A stretch of DNA of 64,000 bases from Lysobacter sp. Root690 (GCF_001427785.1 NZ_LMHM01000001.1:799116-863115); one strand, 5' to 3'; positions 35,873-45,144 are shown, counted from the stretch's first letter. Notes: generated by a model from the letters alone, not told the origin. Made by a program: numbers and translations.

Positions 35873-36888
35873 TCGCCCTCCGAGGCGTCGGTTTCGGACG
35901 AGTGGGTTTCGCTGCCCGGCGCGGCGGGCGCATCGGGCACGGCCGGGGTTTCGAGCGGCACCGCGGCGGCGACCGTGATCGTGCCGGCGTCGCGCGCGGC
36001 CAGCCAACTGCGGAAATCCACGTCGGTCGCGGCGGCTTCAGCCTCGGGGTCGGCCAGCAGGGCGAAGTCGCGGTGGGCGATCAGCCCGGCCTCGCGGCCG
36101 TAGCGCTCGGCCGGCGCGGACGCCTCCGGCAATGCGCTGACCTGGACGCCGTCGGGCGCGCCGAGCCAACCGCCGGCCAGACCGCCGCCGGGCCAGAACG
36201 TGGCCGCGAAGGCCAACACGCATAACGCGAGCAGGGTCCACAGCAACGGCATCAGCCAGCGCGGGCGCGCCGGCGCCGGCCGGGTGGCGCGTCCCGGCGC
36301 GGACACCGGCGCGGCGTTCGCGGGTCCGCCGCTGAGCGCGAGCTCGCGCGCCTGGGCCAGCCGCTGCAGGCGCTCGGGCGGCAGGGTCTTGATCCGGCGG
36401 TGGACCTGTTCGCGCAATTGCTGCCAGGCCTGCGGGTCGGCGCGGCCGTCAGCGTGCCGCGGCAGGGCGCGTTGCAGGGCCAGCCGGTAGGTCGCCGGGG
36501 CGACCCCGAGCACGGCCGCGGCCTCGCCTTCGCTGAGCCCGGCGGCCAGCCGCAGTAGCAGCGCAGCGCGCGGTCCGCTGCCCAGTTCGGCCAGTCGGTC
36601 GGTGGCCTCGACCGCGATCGCGACCGGGGTGCGATGGGCCAGGCCGGGCTGGGTCAGCAGCAGCGACCAGAACCGGCTCGGCCAGTCGCTGAGCGCGGCG
36701 TCGGCGGCGATCGCGCGGAATGCGCCCATCGCCGCGGCCAGCGCGGCGTCGCCGGCGGCGGCATCGCCGGCCTGCAATTCGGCCAGCACCGCGCCGCGTC
36801 GTTCGACGCCTCGCAGGAACGCGGACAGCGCCGCCGGAGCGGTCGAACGCAGTGCGGAAGGGCCCGTAGCGGGGGTCGTGGAACTCAT
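35869..36888 (-). CDS. Sigma-factor-like HTH protein with a transmembrane segment
   Basis: A 339-residue protein. Residues ~30-145 resemble the sigma2/sigma4 layout of ECF sigma factors. The region 4 HTH is LLLRLAAGLSEGEAAAVLGVAPATYRLALQRALPR (in pieces: helix 1 near 107-117, helix-turn-helix at 118-144). A basic linker is followed by one hydrophobic helix (residues ~211-232) and a ~105-residue Ala/Asp/Glu-rich C-terminus. Typical sigma factors have no membrane segment. A TATGAT hexamer (36918-36913, minus) just upstream is a good -10 candidate. It is coupled to the DUF3106 gene. Whether it binds RNA polymerase is untested. Confidence 0.7.
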   Translation of the reverse strand: MSSTTPATGPSALRSTAPAALSAFLRGVERRGAVLAELQAGDAAAGDAALAAAMGAFRAIAADAALSDWPSRFWSLLLTQPGLAHRTPVAIAVEATDRLAELGSGPRAALLLRLAAGLSEGEAAAVLGVAPATYRLALQRALPRHADGRADPQAWQQLREQVHRRIKTLPPERLQRLAQARELALSGGPANAAPVSAPGRATRPAPARPRWLMPLLWTLLALCVLAFAATFWPGGGLAGGWLGAPDGVQVSALPEASAPAERYGREAGLIAHRDFALLADPEAEAAATDVDFRSWLAARDAGTITVAAAVPLETPAVPDAPAAPGSETHSSETDASEGE

Positions 36889-37330
36889 CGGGACGGCTTC
36901 ACCATACGGTGCATCATAGCGATGCGAGCGGCACACAAAACCGCTTGACAAACCGTGCAGACGCGTTCGCACGAAGCAGGACGCGGCTTGCAGCCAAATC
37001 CGGTTGTGCACAGCAGTAACAGAACCGTCATCCGCCTCAATTTCGGACCGCGCCGCGCCCGCATTACAACGATGTTTCACGAGCAAAGCCTTGATACGCA
37101 AGGGATTGGCGCGTCTGGCGATTTTTTCACCAACCTAACCCGAGGGCTTATTTCAACGCCCTCGCGCATAGCTGCGGACCCGCCATGCACAGATTTATCC
37201 ACAGGCGGTGTGGATAAGGAGATTTTCCCTTCGAACTCGGCCACTTGCGTGATTATTGTCACTTAATCCAGAGCAATGCCCTGCAACTGACGCGTCTGCC
37301 GCCGTTCGCTCCAGCTCGCTAGACTGAGGC
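36889..37330. promoter_or_regulatory. AT-rich gap before priA with paired DnaA boxes
   Basis: This 442-base gene-free stretch is clearly lower in GC than its flanks. It contains two perfect DnaA boxes in opposite orientation, TTATCCACA (37195-37203) and TGTGGATAA (37209-37217), 5 bases apart. A small hairpin, AGGGC/GCCCT, lies near 37145-37165. TTGACA at 36945-36950 (plus) is a possible -35 box and ATCATA (36913-36918) reads as TATGAT on the minus strand. The DnaA boxes suggest DnaA control or titration near priA. Confidence 0.6.
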
Positions 37331-39589
37331 ATGCCCGAGGCCCTGTTTCCACCGCCGTCGACCGTCTGGCGGGTCGCTTTGCCGCTGCCGTTGCCGCGGC
37401 TGTTCGACTACCTGCCGCCCGCCGGACCGAACGCCGCGGGCGACCCGGTCGGCTGCCGGGTGAGGGTGCCGTTCGGGCGCCGCGAACTGATCGGAGTGGT
37501 GACCGAAGTCGGTCCGCCCGAGGCCGGCACCGACCCGGCCGCGCTCAAGGCGGTCGCCGCCCGGCTCGACCCCGAGCCGCTGCTGCACGGCGAGCTGCTC
37601 GACTCGCTGCGCTGGCTGGCCCGCTACACCCATGCCCCGCTCGGCGAGGTCCTGGCCACCGCCCTGCCCGGCCCGCTTCGCCACGGCGAGCCGCTGGCCG
37701 ACACCCATGCCTGGGCCTGGCGTCTCACCGAAGCCGGCGCCACCGCCCGCGAGCGCCTGCGCGCCGGCAAGCCGCGCCGGCTCTCCGACCTGCTGGCCGA
37801 ACACGGCACGCTCGACGAGGACCGCCTGGACGAACGGCTCGAGGACTGGCGCAGCGCCGCGCGCGCCCTGGCCAAGCGCGAACACGCCGAACGGATCGCG
37901 GTGGCGCCCACGCAGCGCGCGCCGGCGCCGCAACCCGGCCCGGCGCTCAACGACGAACAGCAGGCGGCCACCGATTCGGTGCTGGCCGCGCGCGGCCGCT
38001 TCGCCGCGTTCCTGCTCGACGGGGTCACCGGCAGCGGCAAGACCGAGATCTACCTGCACGCGATCGCCGACTGCCTGGCGCGCGGCAAGCAGGCGCTGAT
38101 CCTGGTGCCCGAGATCGGCCTGACCCCGCAGACCCTGGCCCGCTTCCGCGCCCGCCTCGGCGTGCCGGTGCATGCGCTGCACTCGGGCCTGAGCGACGGC
38201 GAACGCGCCCGCACCTGGGCCGCGTTCGCGCGCGGGCAGGCGCGGGTCGCGGTCGGCACCCGCTCGGCGGTGTTCCTGCCGCTGCGCGAACCGGGCCTGA
38301 TCGTGATCGACGAAGAACACGACGGCAGCTTCAAGCAGCTCGACGGCATCCGTTATCACGCCCGCGATTTCGCCCTGGTCCGGGCCAAGGCGCTCGACGT
38401 GCCGGTGCTGCTCGGCAGCGCCACGCCGTCACTGGAATCGCTGCGCAACGCCCAGGCCGGGCGCTACGGCCATCTGCAACTCAAGCGCCGCGCCGGCCAG
38501 GCGCAGCCGCCGCGGGTGCGGGTGCTCGACGTGCGCAAGCGCCCGCTCGAAGCCGGCCTGTCGCCGGAGCTGATCGAACGCATCGGCGGCGAACTGCGCG
38601 CCGGCGGCCAGGTGCTGGTGTTCAAGAACCGGCGCGGTTACGCCCCGGTGCTGCTGTGCCACGACTGCGGCTGGACCGCGCACTGCCCGCGTTGCTCGAC
38701 CCCACTCAAGGGCACGCCGATGACCGTGCACGGCGGCGGCCGGCGCCTGCAATGCCATCACTGCGGTACTCGCCGGCCGGCGCCGGACGCGTGTCCGGAT
38801 TGCGGCGGGCTAGCCCTGCAATCGCAGGGCGCGGGCACCGAGCGGATCGAGGAATCGCTGGCCGCGCGGTTTCCGGATTTTCCGGTCATGCGCATCGATC
38901 GCGGCAGCACCCAGAAGCGCGATGCGCTGGAACAGATGCTGGGCGAATTCGGCACGACGCCGGGTGTGCTGGTCGGCACCCAGATGCTCGCCAAGGGCCA
39001 CGACCTGCCGAATCTGACTTTGGTCGCGGTGGTCGGCATCGACGAAGGCTTGTTCAGCGCCGACTTCCGCGCGCCGGAAAAACTCGCGCAGTTGCTGATC
39101 CAGGTCGCCGGCCGCGCCGGCCGCGCCGACAAACCCGGCGAGGTGATGCTGCAGACCCATCATCCCGATCACGAACTGCTGCATACGCTGCTGTCCGGCG
39201 GCTATCCGGCGTTTGCCGAAGTCGAACTGGCGCAGCGCGAAGCCGCCGGGTTTCCACCATTCGCGCACATGGCACTGATCCGCGCCGAGGCGCAGGAAGT
39301 CGAAGCGGCGAACGCGTTCCTGGCGATGGCGCGGCGCGAGTTCGAACGCGTCGCCGGCCCGCGCGCGCGCAACGCCGCCGATCCGGCCACGTCGCTGGAA
39401 GTCAACGGACCGGTGCCCGCGCCGATGCCGCGCCGCGCTGGTTACCTGCGCGCGCAGTTGATCCTGTCCGCGCCCGAACGCCGCCCGTTGCACGCCGCGC
39501 TCGATGCGGCGTTGCCGGCGATCCATGCCGCGCCGGAAGCGCGCAAGGTGCGCTGGTCGCTGGATGTGGATCCAGCCGATCTGTACTGA
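37331..39589 (+). CDS. priA: Primosomal replication protein N' (PriA helicase)
   Basis: A 752-residue helicase that restarts stalled replication forks. The DNA-binding 3'BD domain at the N-terminus (FDYLPPAG, GCRVRVPFGRRELIGVV) is followed by the helicase core with Walker A GVTGSGKTEIYL (~residue 233) and the DEAH-type IVIDEEHDGSFKQ. The zinc-binding insertion is intact (CHDCGWTAHCPRC and CHHCG...CPDCG), and GTQMLAKGHD and QVAGRAGRADKPGEV are the later helicase motifs. The start ATG is 68 bases after the last AT-rich block. Paired DnaA boxes lie about 115 bases upstream. Confidence 0.96.
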   Translation: MPEALFPPPSTVWRVALPLPLPRLFDYLPPAGPNAAGDPVGCRVRVPFGRRELIGVVTEVGPPEAGTDPAALKAVAARLDPEPLLHGELLDSLRWLARYTHAPLGEVLATALPGPLRHGEPLADTHAWAWRLTEAGATARERLRAGKPRRLSDLLAEHGTLDEDRLDERLEDWRSAARALAKREHAERIAVAPTQRAPAPQPGPALNDEQQAATDSVLAARGRFAAFLLDGVTGSGKTEIYLHAIADCLARGKQALILVPEIGLTPQTLARFRARLGVPVHALHSGLSDGERARTWAAFARGQARVAVGTRSAVFLPLREPGLIVIDEEHDGSFKQLDGIRYHARDFALVRAKALDVPVLLGSATPSLESLRNAQAGRYGHLQLKRRAGQAQPPRVRVLDVRKRPLEAGLSPELIERIGGELRAGGQVLVFKNRRGYAPVLLCHDCGWTAHCPRCSTPLKGTPMTVHGGGRRLQCHHCGTRRPAPDACPDCGGLALQSQGAGTERIEESLAARFPDFPVMRIDRGSTQKRDALEQMLGEFGTTPGVLVGTQMLAKGHDLPNLTLVAVVGIDEGLFSADFRAPEKLAQLLIQVAGRAGRADKPGEVMLQTHHPDHELLHTLLSGGYPAFAEVELAQREAAGFPPFAHMALIRAEAQEVEAANAFLAMARREFERVAGPRARNAADPATSLEVNGPVPAPMPRRAGYLRAQLILSAPERRPLHAALDAALPAIHAAPEARKVRWSLDVDPADLY

Positions 39590-39690
39590 CGCCACCGCTT
39601 CATTGCGGCGATTCGTGCCGCGGAAACCCGCATCGCGCGCTCGTCGCCGCACATCATCTCGCCGATCTGCGCCGATGCTCCGCTGCTCCC

Positions 39691-39780
39691 TGTAGGAGCG
39701 GCGCAAGCTGCGACCGCGACATCTCGCTTGCGTCGTATATGAGGTGTCGCGGTCGCGGGCGAGAACTTCAGCTCCTGATA
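39691..39780. repeat. GTAGGAGCGGC dispersed repeat, copy 2
   Basis: TGTAGGAGCGGCGCAAGCTG matches the left arm of the copy at 34442. The inner pair CGACCGCGACA / TGTCGCGGTCG is perfect, but the right outer arm is degraded to CAGCTCCTGATA. It lies between the priA stop and the PliG-like gene stop, so between convergent genes. Confidence 0.7.
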
Positions 39781-39820
39781 AATACAGATTCCGCACGTAG
39801 CGACTGCATGCGCGCGGAGC

Positions 39821-40243
39821 TCAACGCACCTCGATCTTCAACGAATACTTCACCACCGCGCCGCGACGCGCGCTGGCGCGCGGCTGATACATCTGGATGC
39901 GATACACGCCATCGGCCGGCAGCCGCGCGCCGCGGGTGTCGTCGCCTTCCAGCGGCAAGGCGAGCTGTTGCGGATCAGGCAGTACGTAATCGGCCGGCGG
40001 AAACACGTTGAGGTTGGCGTTGCTGCTGCCGCTCACCTTCACGCTCAACCGCTGGCCGGCCTTGGCGGTGAGTAGATACTCGACGGTGTCGTAGCCCTTG
40101 AACGAACCTTTGAGCGTGGTCGCGCTCTGGCCCTTGGCGAAATGCACCGGCACCTGGCTGACCTTGTCGGCGGCCGAAGCCACCGACGAGGACATCAGCA
40201 AGGACAGTGCGAGCAAAGCGGCCGATACGGGGTGAGCGATCAT
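39821..40243 (-). CDS. PliG-like g-type lysozyme inhibitor
   Basis: A 140-residue secreted protein. A signal peptide (residues 1-24, ending VASAA) precedes a beta-sandwich domain with VHFAKGQSATTLKGSFKGY, AKAGQRLSVKVS, LPADGVYRIQMYQPR and ARRGAVVKYSLKIEV. This pattern matches the E. coli periplasmic g-type lysozyme inhibitor family (PliG/YcgK); related proteins are also mis-named DNA breaking-rejoining proteins. It would protect the cell wall from external or self-made goose-type lysozymes. It is convergent with priA and transcribed alone. Confidence 0.75.
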   Translation of the reverse strand: MIAHPVSAALLALSLLMSSSVASAADKVSQVPVHFAKGQSATTLKGSFKGYDTVEYLLTAKAGQRLSVKVSGSSNANLNVFPPADYVLPDPQQLALPLEGDDTRGARLPADGVYRIQMYQPRASARRGAVVKYSLKIEVR

Positions 40244-40941
40244 GTTCGAGTTCCATGGGGATGGGCGATGACCTTAGCCCAAGCCACACTACGCAATCGT
40301 GAACCACGCCGACGTGGCGAAATGAAAGTTCTTCAGCGCCGATATTTTCTCCACGCATTGCACGTAAAAACAGAGCGCGATGTCAACGCGACAACACCGA
40401 CCCAGCGCGTGCTACCGCCTCACCCACCCAAGCCCGTGCCCGACGAGACCGTGCTTTCATCGCAGGGAAATCCCGCCGGCAGCGACAGCTCGGTGCGCGA
40501 ATCGATCAATCGCTGACAGCCCACCGCGATCGCGACTGCCGGCTCTGTGATCTCACGCGGACACCGATGCGATTCGCCACCGGTCAGGCCCGCCATGTTC
40601 GCCATCGCGCCCATCCGATCCACACGCCGGTCGACATCGCGGCGCCAGGTCAACTCGGTCACTCGCGCCCGTGCCGTGACCGGATCCCCGGCGATCTTCA
40701 TGCGCGCCCGCGGCTCGGCCGACGCGCGCATCAGCCCGACCGACCACTGCGCCGAGGCGCGACCGTTCTCGACATCAAACCAAACTCAGGACGAGCGGCT
40801 GAGGCTGCATGCGAACCCCGACGGCGTACGGTCGCGTCGGTTAGCGCCGCGCATCGAGAGATCGCGGTATATCGATGCGCGACGAGATACCCGCCCGGAT
40901 GGATCTTGCCGTCGTGTTCAAACGTTGCCGGCGAATACGGA
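40244..40941. other. 700-base gap without a confident gene
   Basis: The left part (40260-40400) is relatively AT-rich and should hold the promoter for the PliG-like gene (minus). The middle carries the possible gene remnant at 40420-40731. The rest has no visible gene, repeat or terminator. Confidence 0.5.
40420..40731 (-). pseudogene. Possible gene remnant with strong GC3 bias
   Basis: A 103-codon open frame with a very high fraction of G or C at third positions and a balanced amino-acid composition. The product includes MKIAGDPVTARARVTELTW, two further cysteines and a Pro/Ser-rich end. The open frame and coding-like pattern continue upstream past 40731 (…ENGRASAQWSVGL) to an in-frame TGA near 40785 without an obvious start. 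I therefore read it as a possible 5'-truncated gene fragment. No family is recognised. It may simply be a GC-rich open frame. Confidence 0.35.
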
Positions 40942-41934
40942 TCAGGACTGCGGCTTGCCTGCGGGCTTCGCGGGCGCAGGTGTCGCGGCCGCGGCCGGCT
41001 TGGATGCGGGTTGTTGCTTGGATTGTTGCTTGGGCTGCTGCTTTGGATTTTGTTTGGCTTGTTTCTGCGGCTGCGGCTTCGACTGCTTCTTGGGTTGCGG
41101 CGCGGCCTGTGGCTTGGACTGCGCCGCAGGCTGTTGCGTGGCTTTCTGCGCAGGCTGTGCCACCGGCTTCACCGGCGAGGCCACCGGCTTGATCACGCTT
41201 TTATTCTTGTCGCGTATCCACACGCTGAGCGAATCGCGCCGAATCTCGAACAGCCCCATCGCCTCGATCAGGTCGCTGAGCTTGGGATACCCGTAATTGC
41301 GCGGATCGAACGAGGCCTGGTTGCCGACCTGCTGGCCGACGCTCGCCAACCGCGACCAGCCATCGTCGCCACTGGCCGAATCGGTCGCACGCCGCAGCAT
41401 CTGCACCAGACGGGTATCGCCGCGCAGGTCCTTGGCGCTGCGCGGCGGCGTGGTCGCCACCTCGTCGGCCGGCGCGTCCTCGCTGGCCGGCTGACCCAGG
41501 CCTTCGACATAGGTGAACTTCGAACACGCGTTGACGAACGGCTCGGGGGTTTTCTTTTCGCCGAAGCCATAGACCTTGACCCCGTCGGTGAGCAGACGCA
41601 TCACCAGCGGGGTGAAGTCGGCGTCACTGGAGACGATCGCGAAGCCGTCGAGGTTGCGCGCATACAACAGATCCATCGCGTCGATCACCATCGCCATGTC
41701 GGACGCGTTCTTACCCTTGCTGTAGGCGAACTGCTGGATCGGCCGGATCGCGAACTCGTGCAGCACCGCTTCCCAACTCTTGAGGTTCGGGCTTTTCCAG
41801 TCGCCGTAGGCGCGGCGCACGTTGGCCACGCCGTAGCGCGCCACCTCGGCCAGAATCACTTCGATCTTCGCCGCCGGCGCGTTGTCGGCATCGATCAGCA
41901 GCGCGATGCGTTTTTCTTCCGAAGCCAGGCCCAT
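40942..41934 (-). CDS. NYN domain protein with OST-HTH-like region
   Basis: A 330-residue protein. The NYN/LabA nuclease domain (about residues 9-150) shows ALLIDADNAP, DMAMVIDAMDLL and FAIVSSDADFTPLVMRLL, whose acidic residues would bind metal. A LOTUS/OST-HTH-like region (residues ~160-245: YGYPKLSDLIEAMGLFEI) follows; such modules bind RNA. The last ~85 residues are a Gln/Lys/Pro/Ala low-complexity tail (KPQPQKQAKQNPKQQPK). It is probably an RNA-processing enzyme. It diverges from tal. Confidence 0.88.
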   Translation of the reverse strand: MGLASEEKRIALLIDADNAPAAKIEVILAEVARYGVANVRRAYGDWKSPNLKSWEAVLHEFAIRPIQQFAYSKGKNASDMAMVIDAMDLLYARNLDGFAIVSSDADFTPLVMRLLTDGVKVYGFGEKKTPEPFVNACSKFTYVEGLGQPASEDAPADEVATTPPRSAKDLRGDTRLVQMLRRATDSASGDDGWSRLASVGQQVGNQASFDPRNYGYPKLSDLIEAMGLFEIRRDSLSVWIRDKNKSVIKPVASPVKPVAQPAQKATQQPAAQSKPQAAPQPKKQSKPQPQKQAKQNPKQQPKQQSKQQPASKPAAAATPAPAKPAGKPQS

Positions 41935-42114
41935 GCGCTCATTCTCCCTGCCGCCGGCCCGGACGCGGGTGGGCGTTGTCGCGGCCAGCCTAGCGCAACC
42001 GCCGCCGCGGCGCGTGGCACTGAAGATCGACGCACTGAAGATAGGCCGGCTTCATGACGGCCTAACCCCGATGCGGGACAATGGCGCGGAATCCGACGAC
42101 AAGACACTCCCCCC

Positions 42115-43068
42115 ATGAGCAATCAACTCGAACAACTGCGCGCGCTGTCCACGGTGGTCGCCGACACCGGCGACATCGACGCGATCGCCCGCTTCCATCC
42201 GCAGGACGCCACCACCAACCCTTCGCTGCTGCTCAAGGCCGCCGGCCTGCCGAATTACGCGCCGTTGATCGACGCGGCCCTCGGCGGCGCCCAGGGCAAC
42301 GACGAGGCCGCGCGCGTGAGCGACGCCGGCCTGCGTCTGGCGGTGGCGATCGGCGGCGAAATCCTCAAGCTGATCCCCGGCCGCGTCTCGACCGAAGTCG
42401 ACGCGCGCCTGAGCTTCGACACCCAGGCCAGCCTGGCCCAGGCGCACCGCATCGTCGAGTTGTACGAGCAGGCCGGCATCGGCCGCGATCGTCTGCTGAT
42501 CAAGCTCGCCTCGACCTGGGAAGGCATCCGCGCCGCCGAGCAACTCGAGCGCGAAGGCATCCACTGCAATCTCACCCTGCTGTTCTCGTTCGCCCAGGCG
42601 GTGGCCTGCGCCGAGGCCGGCGTGTACCTGATCTCGCCCTTCGTCGGCCGCATCCTCGACTGGCACCTCGCCAACGGCATGGCCAAGCCGGCGACGCCGC
42701 AGGACGATCCGGGCGTGCAGTCGGTCACCCGTATCTGGGAGTACTACAAGCGCAACGGCTACCAGACCGTGGTGATGGGCGCGAGCTTCCGCAACACCGG
42801 GCAGGTGCTGGCACTGGCCGGCTGCGACCGGCTGACGATCTCGCCCGAACTGCTCGGCGAACTCGAATCCACTCAAGCAGACGTCAAATGCGCCCTGTCC
42901 GACGACGGTCAACGCACCCAACCGACCGAACCGCTCAGCGAAGCCGCATTCCGCTGGCAGCACAACGAAGACGCGATGGCGACCGACAAGCTCGCCGACG
43001 GCATCCGCCGCTTCGCCGCCGACCAGCGCAAGCTCGAAGAACAACTCGCCCAGCGTCTGCGCGGCTGA
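42115..43068 (+). CDS. tal: Transaldolase
   Basis: A 317-residue class I aldolase of the pentose phosphate pathway, exchanging a dihydroxyacetone unit between sugar phosphates. The N-terminal [39 protein letters not shown] and the Schiff-base lysine region [15 protein letters not shown] (~residue 132) are canonical TalB features. Length is normal. It sits 10 bases upstream of the NDH-2 gene and is likely co-transcribed. Confidence 0.97.
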   Translation: MSNQLEQLRALSTVVADTGDIDAIARFHPQDATTNPSLLLKAAGLPNYAPLIDAALGGAQGNDEAARVSDAGLRLAVAIGGEILKLIPGRVSTEVDARLSFDTQASLAQAHRIVELYEQAGIGRDRLLIKLASTWEGIRAAEQLEREGIHCNLTLLFSFAQAVACAEAGVYLISPFVGRILDWHLANGMAKPATPQDDPGVQSVTRIWEYYKRNGYQTVVMGASFRNTGQVLALAGCDRLTISPELLGELESTQADVKCALSDDGQRTQPTEPLSEAAFRWQHNEDAMATDKLADGIRRFAADQRKLEEQLAQRLRG

Positions 43069-43078
43069 GGCCATCGCG

Positions 43079-44368
43079 ATGAACAACGATCCGCGCAAGC
43101 ACGTCGTCATCGTCGGCGGCGGTTTCGGCGGTCTGTGGACGACGCGCGCGCTGGCTTCGGCCGACGCGCGCATCACCCTGATCGATCGCCGCAACCACCA
43201 TCTGTTCCAGCCGTTGCTGTATCAGGTCGCCACCGCCGGCCTGTCGGCGCCGGACATCGCCGCGCCGCTGCGCCACATCCTGCGCAAACAGGCCAACGTC
43301 GAAGTGCGGCTTGGCGAAGTGGTCGGCCTGGATGCGGTCGCGCGCAGCGTCACGCTCGCCGACGGTGAGGTGATCGGTTACGACTACTTGCTGCTGGCCA
43401 GCGGCGCGACCCACGCCTACTTCGGTCACGACGAATGGGCGCAGCACGCGCCGGGCCTGAAGACGCTCGACGACGCGCTGCACATCCGTCGCCGCGTGCT
43501 GACCGCGTTCGAGCGCGCCGAAGCGGCCGACGACGAGGCCGAACGCGCGGCGTGGCTGCATTTCGCCGTGGTCGGCGGCGGCCCGACCGGGGTCGAACTC
43601 GCCGGTACCCTGGCCGAGATCGCGCACAAGACTTTGCGTCGCGAGTTCCGCCGCATCGATCCGTCGCAGGCGAAGGTCCGCCTGATCGAAGCCGGGCCGC
43701 GAGTGCTCTCCAGCTTTCCCGAGTCGCTGTCGGAGAAAGCGCGCGCGCAGTTGCAGCGATTGGGCGTGGAAGTCGTCACCGGCACACCGGTCGGCGCGAT
43801 CGGACGCGACGGCTACAGCCTCGGCGCCGAGTTCGTGCCCGCGCGCACGGTGCTGTGGGCGGCCGGCGTCGCCGCCTCGCCGCTGGGCGCGCTGCTCGAC
43901 GCGCCGCGCGACCGCGCCGGCCGGGTGCGGGTCGAACCCGACCTGACCGTGCCCGGCTATCCGGACATCTTCGTCGCCGGCGACTTGGCGAGCATCCAGC
44001 AAGCCAACGGCCAACCGGTGCCGGGGGTCGCGCCCGGCGCCAAGCAGATGGGCAGCTACGTCGCGCGTGCGATCCGCGCGCGCCTCGGCGGCCGCACCAT
44101 CGACGCCTTCCGCTACGTCGACTACGGCAACCTGGCCACCATCGGCCGCCGCGCCGCGGTGGTCGATCTGCGCGGCTTCAAGTTCTCCGGCTTCCTGGCC
44201 TGGGCGTTCTGGCTGGCCGCGCACGTGTTCTTCCTGATCGGCTTCCGCAACCGTCTGATCGTGATGCTCAACTGGTCGTGGGCGTATTTCACCTACCAGC
44301 GCCATGCGCGGATCATTTTCGGCGGCGCCGGCGAAGACGGCGATGGCAAGGACGACGACGCCGGCTAA
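43079..44368 (+). CDS. ndh: Type II NADH dehydrogenase (NDH-2)
   Basis: A 429-residue FAD enzyme that oxidises NADH and reduces quinone without pumping protons. The FAD-binding GGGFGGLWTTRAL (~residues 13-25), FQPLLYQVATAGLS and the NADH-binding VVGGGPTGVELAGTLAEI are clear, and DIFVAGDLA marks the second FAD contact. The C-terminal segment contains hydrophobic helices (~residues 362-395) that anchor it to the membrane. It follows tal by 10 bases and ends at a strong terminator. An ordinary pyridine nucleotide-disulphide oxidoreductase is a weaker alternative. Confidence 0.93.
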   Translation: MNNDPRKHVVIVGGGFGGLWTTRALASADARITLIDRRNHHLFQPLLYQVATAGLSAPDIAAPLRHILRKQANVEVRLGEVVGLDAVARSVTLADGEVIGYDYLLLASGATHAYFGHDEWAQHAPGLKTLDDALHIRRRVLTAFERAEAADDEAERAAWLHFAVVGGGPTGVELAGTLAEIAHKTLRREFRRIDPSQAKVRLIEAGPRVLSSFPESLSEKARAQLQRLGVEVVTGTPVGAIGRDGYSLGAEFVPARTVLWAAGVAASPLGALLDAPRDRAGRVRVEPDLTVPGYPDIFVAGDLASIQQANGQPVPGVAPGAKQMGSYVARAIRARLGGRTIDAFRYVDYGNLATIGRRAAVVDLRGFKFSGFLAWAFWLAAHVFFLIGFRNRLIVMLNWSWAYFTYQRHARIIFGGAGEDGDGKDDDAG

Positions 44369-44392
44369 GCCATGCGGACTTCACCGCAACAA

Positions 44393-44424
44393 CGAAGGGC
44401 GCCTCGCGGCGCCCTTCGTTTTTT
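44393..44424 (+). terminator. tal-ndh terminator
   Basis: An 11-bp perfect stem (CGAAGGGCGCC / GGCGCCCTTCG) with a TCGC loop is followed by six T residues. This is the clearest rho-independent terminator in the window, 24 bases after the NDH-2 stop. Confidence 0.95.
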
Positions 44425-44449
44425 CGATTGAGTCGAATGCGGCGATCGA

Positions 44450-44878
44450 TCAGGTGTAACCGTCGTAATAGAACGCGGTGGCCTGCACGTTCTTGGTCGC
44501 GCCGGTATCGAGATCGGTGATGGTCACGCGCAAGGTGGCCTCGCCGTCGCCCTGGGTTTCGGTGCTGATCGACTTCTCGCAGTAAGGCTGATTGCCGCAA
44601 CCGGCCGGCACGGTGTTGGTCTCCAGGTCGCGCCAGGCATAGGAATAATTGCCCGCGCCCAGGCCGGCTACCTGGAACAGCGCGGTCGTCGGATTGGTCG
44701 CGCCGCCCGGCCGCCACACCGAGGTGCAGCTGAAGGCCTCGGGCACGTCCAGTGCATAGGTGTCGACGAAGCAGGTCACCACCGCATTGCTCATGTCGCC
44801 CGCTCGTGCCGGCTGGCTGTGCGCCAGCCCCAAAACCGCAATCAACGCGCCCACCGCCCATAGCTTGATGCCTTGCAT
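44450..44878 (-). CDS. Small secreted cysteine-containing protein
   Basis: A 142-residue exported protein. A signal peptide (residues 1-26, ending QPARA) leads to a mature part with four cysteines (TCFVDT, SCTSVW, AGCGNQPYC) that could form two disulphides. The C-terminal half looks like a beta-strand-rich domain (TLRVTITDLDTG). No known family is recognised. It lies alone between the NDH-2 terminator and an unrelated gene. Confidence 0.75.
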   Translation of the reverse strand: MQGIKLWAVGALIAVLGLAHSQPARAGDMSNAVVTCFVDTYALDVPEAFSCTSVWRPGGATNPTTALFQVAGLGAGNYSYAWRDLETNTVPAGCGNQPYCEKSISTETQGDGEATLRVTITDLDTGATKNVQATAFYYDGYT

Positions 44879-45144
44879 ACACCCTCCATTGGTCTGCGTG
44901 ACGCGGGCCGCGATCGGCCCGCGCGATTCGGGAAACCGCCGGTCCCGGCGGCTTCGAACGCGAGTCTAGACAGGCCCGGGGGCGCGCATGCGCCTGACGC
45001 GGCAAGCGCATGCGGGAGTGCGATGTGGCTTCCACTTTATCCCGATGCGCAGCACATCCCGGCGCGATGCCATCGCAAGTGCAGCATGCCGGCCATCGTC
45101 AGGCGCACGCCGTTCGCATCGGCCGATGACGGCCTCGACGCGGC

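Noticed and set aside
36955-37266. 103-codon plus-strand frame in the DnaA-box gap before priA
   Set aside because: It lacks third-position bias, spans both DnaA boxes, and ends in AT-rich non-coding sequence.
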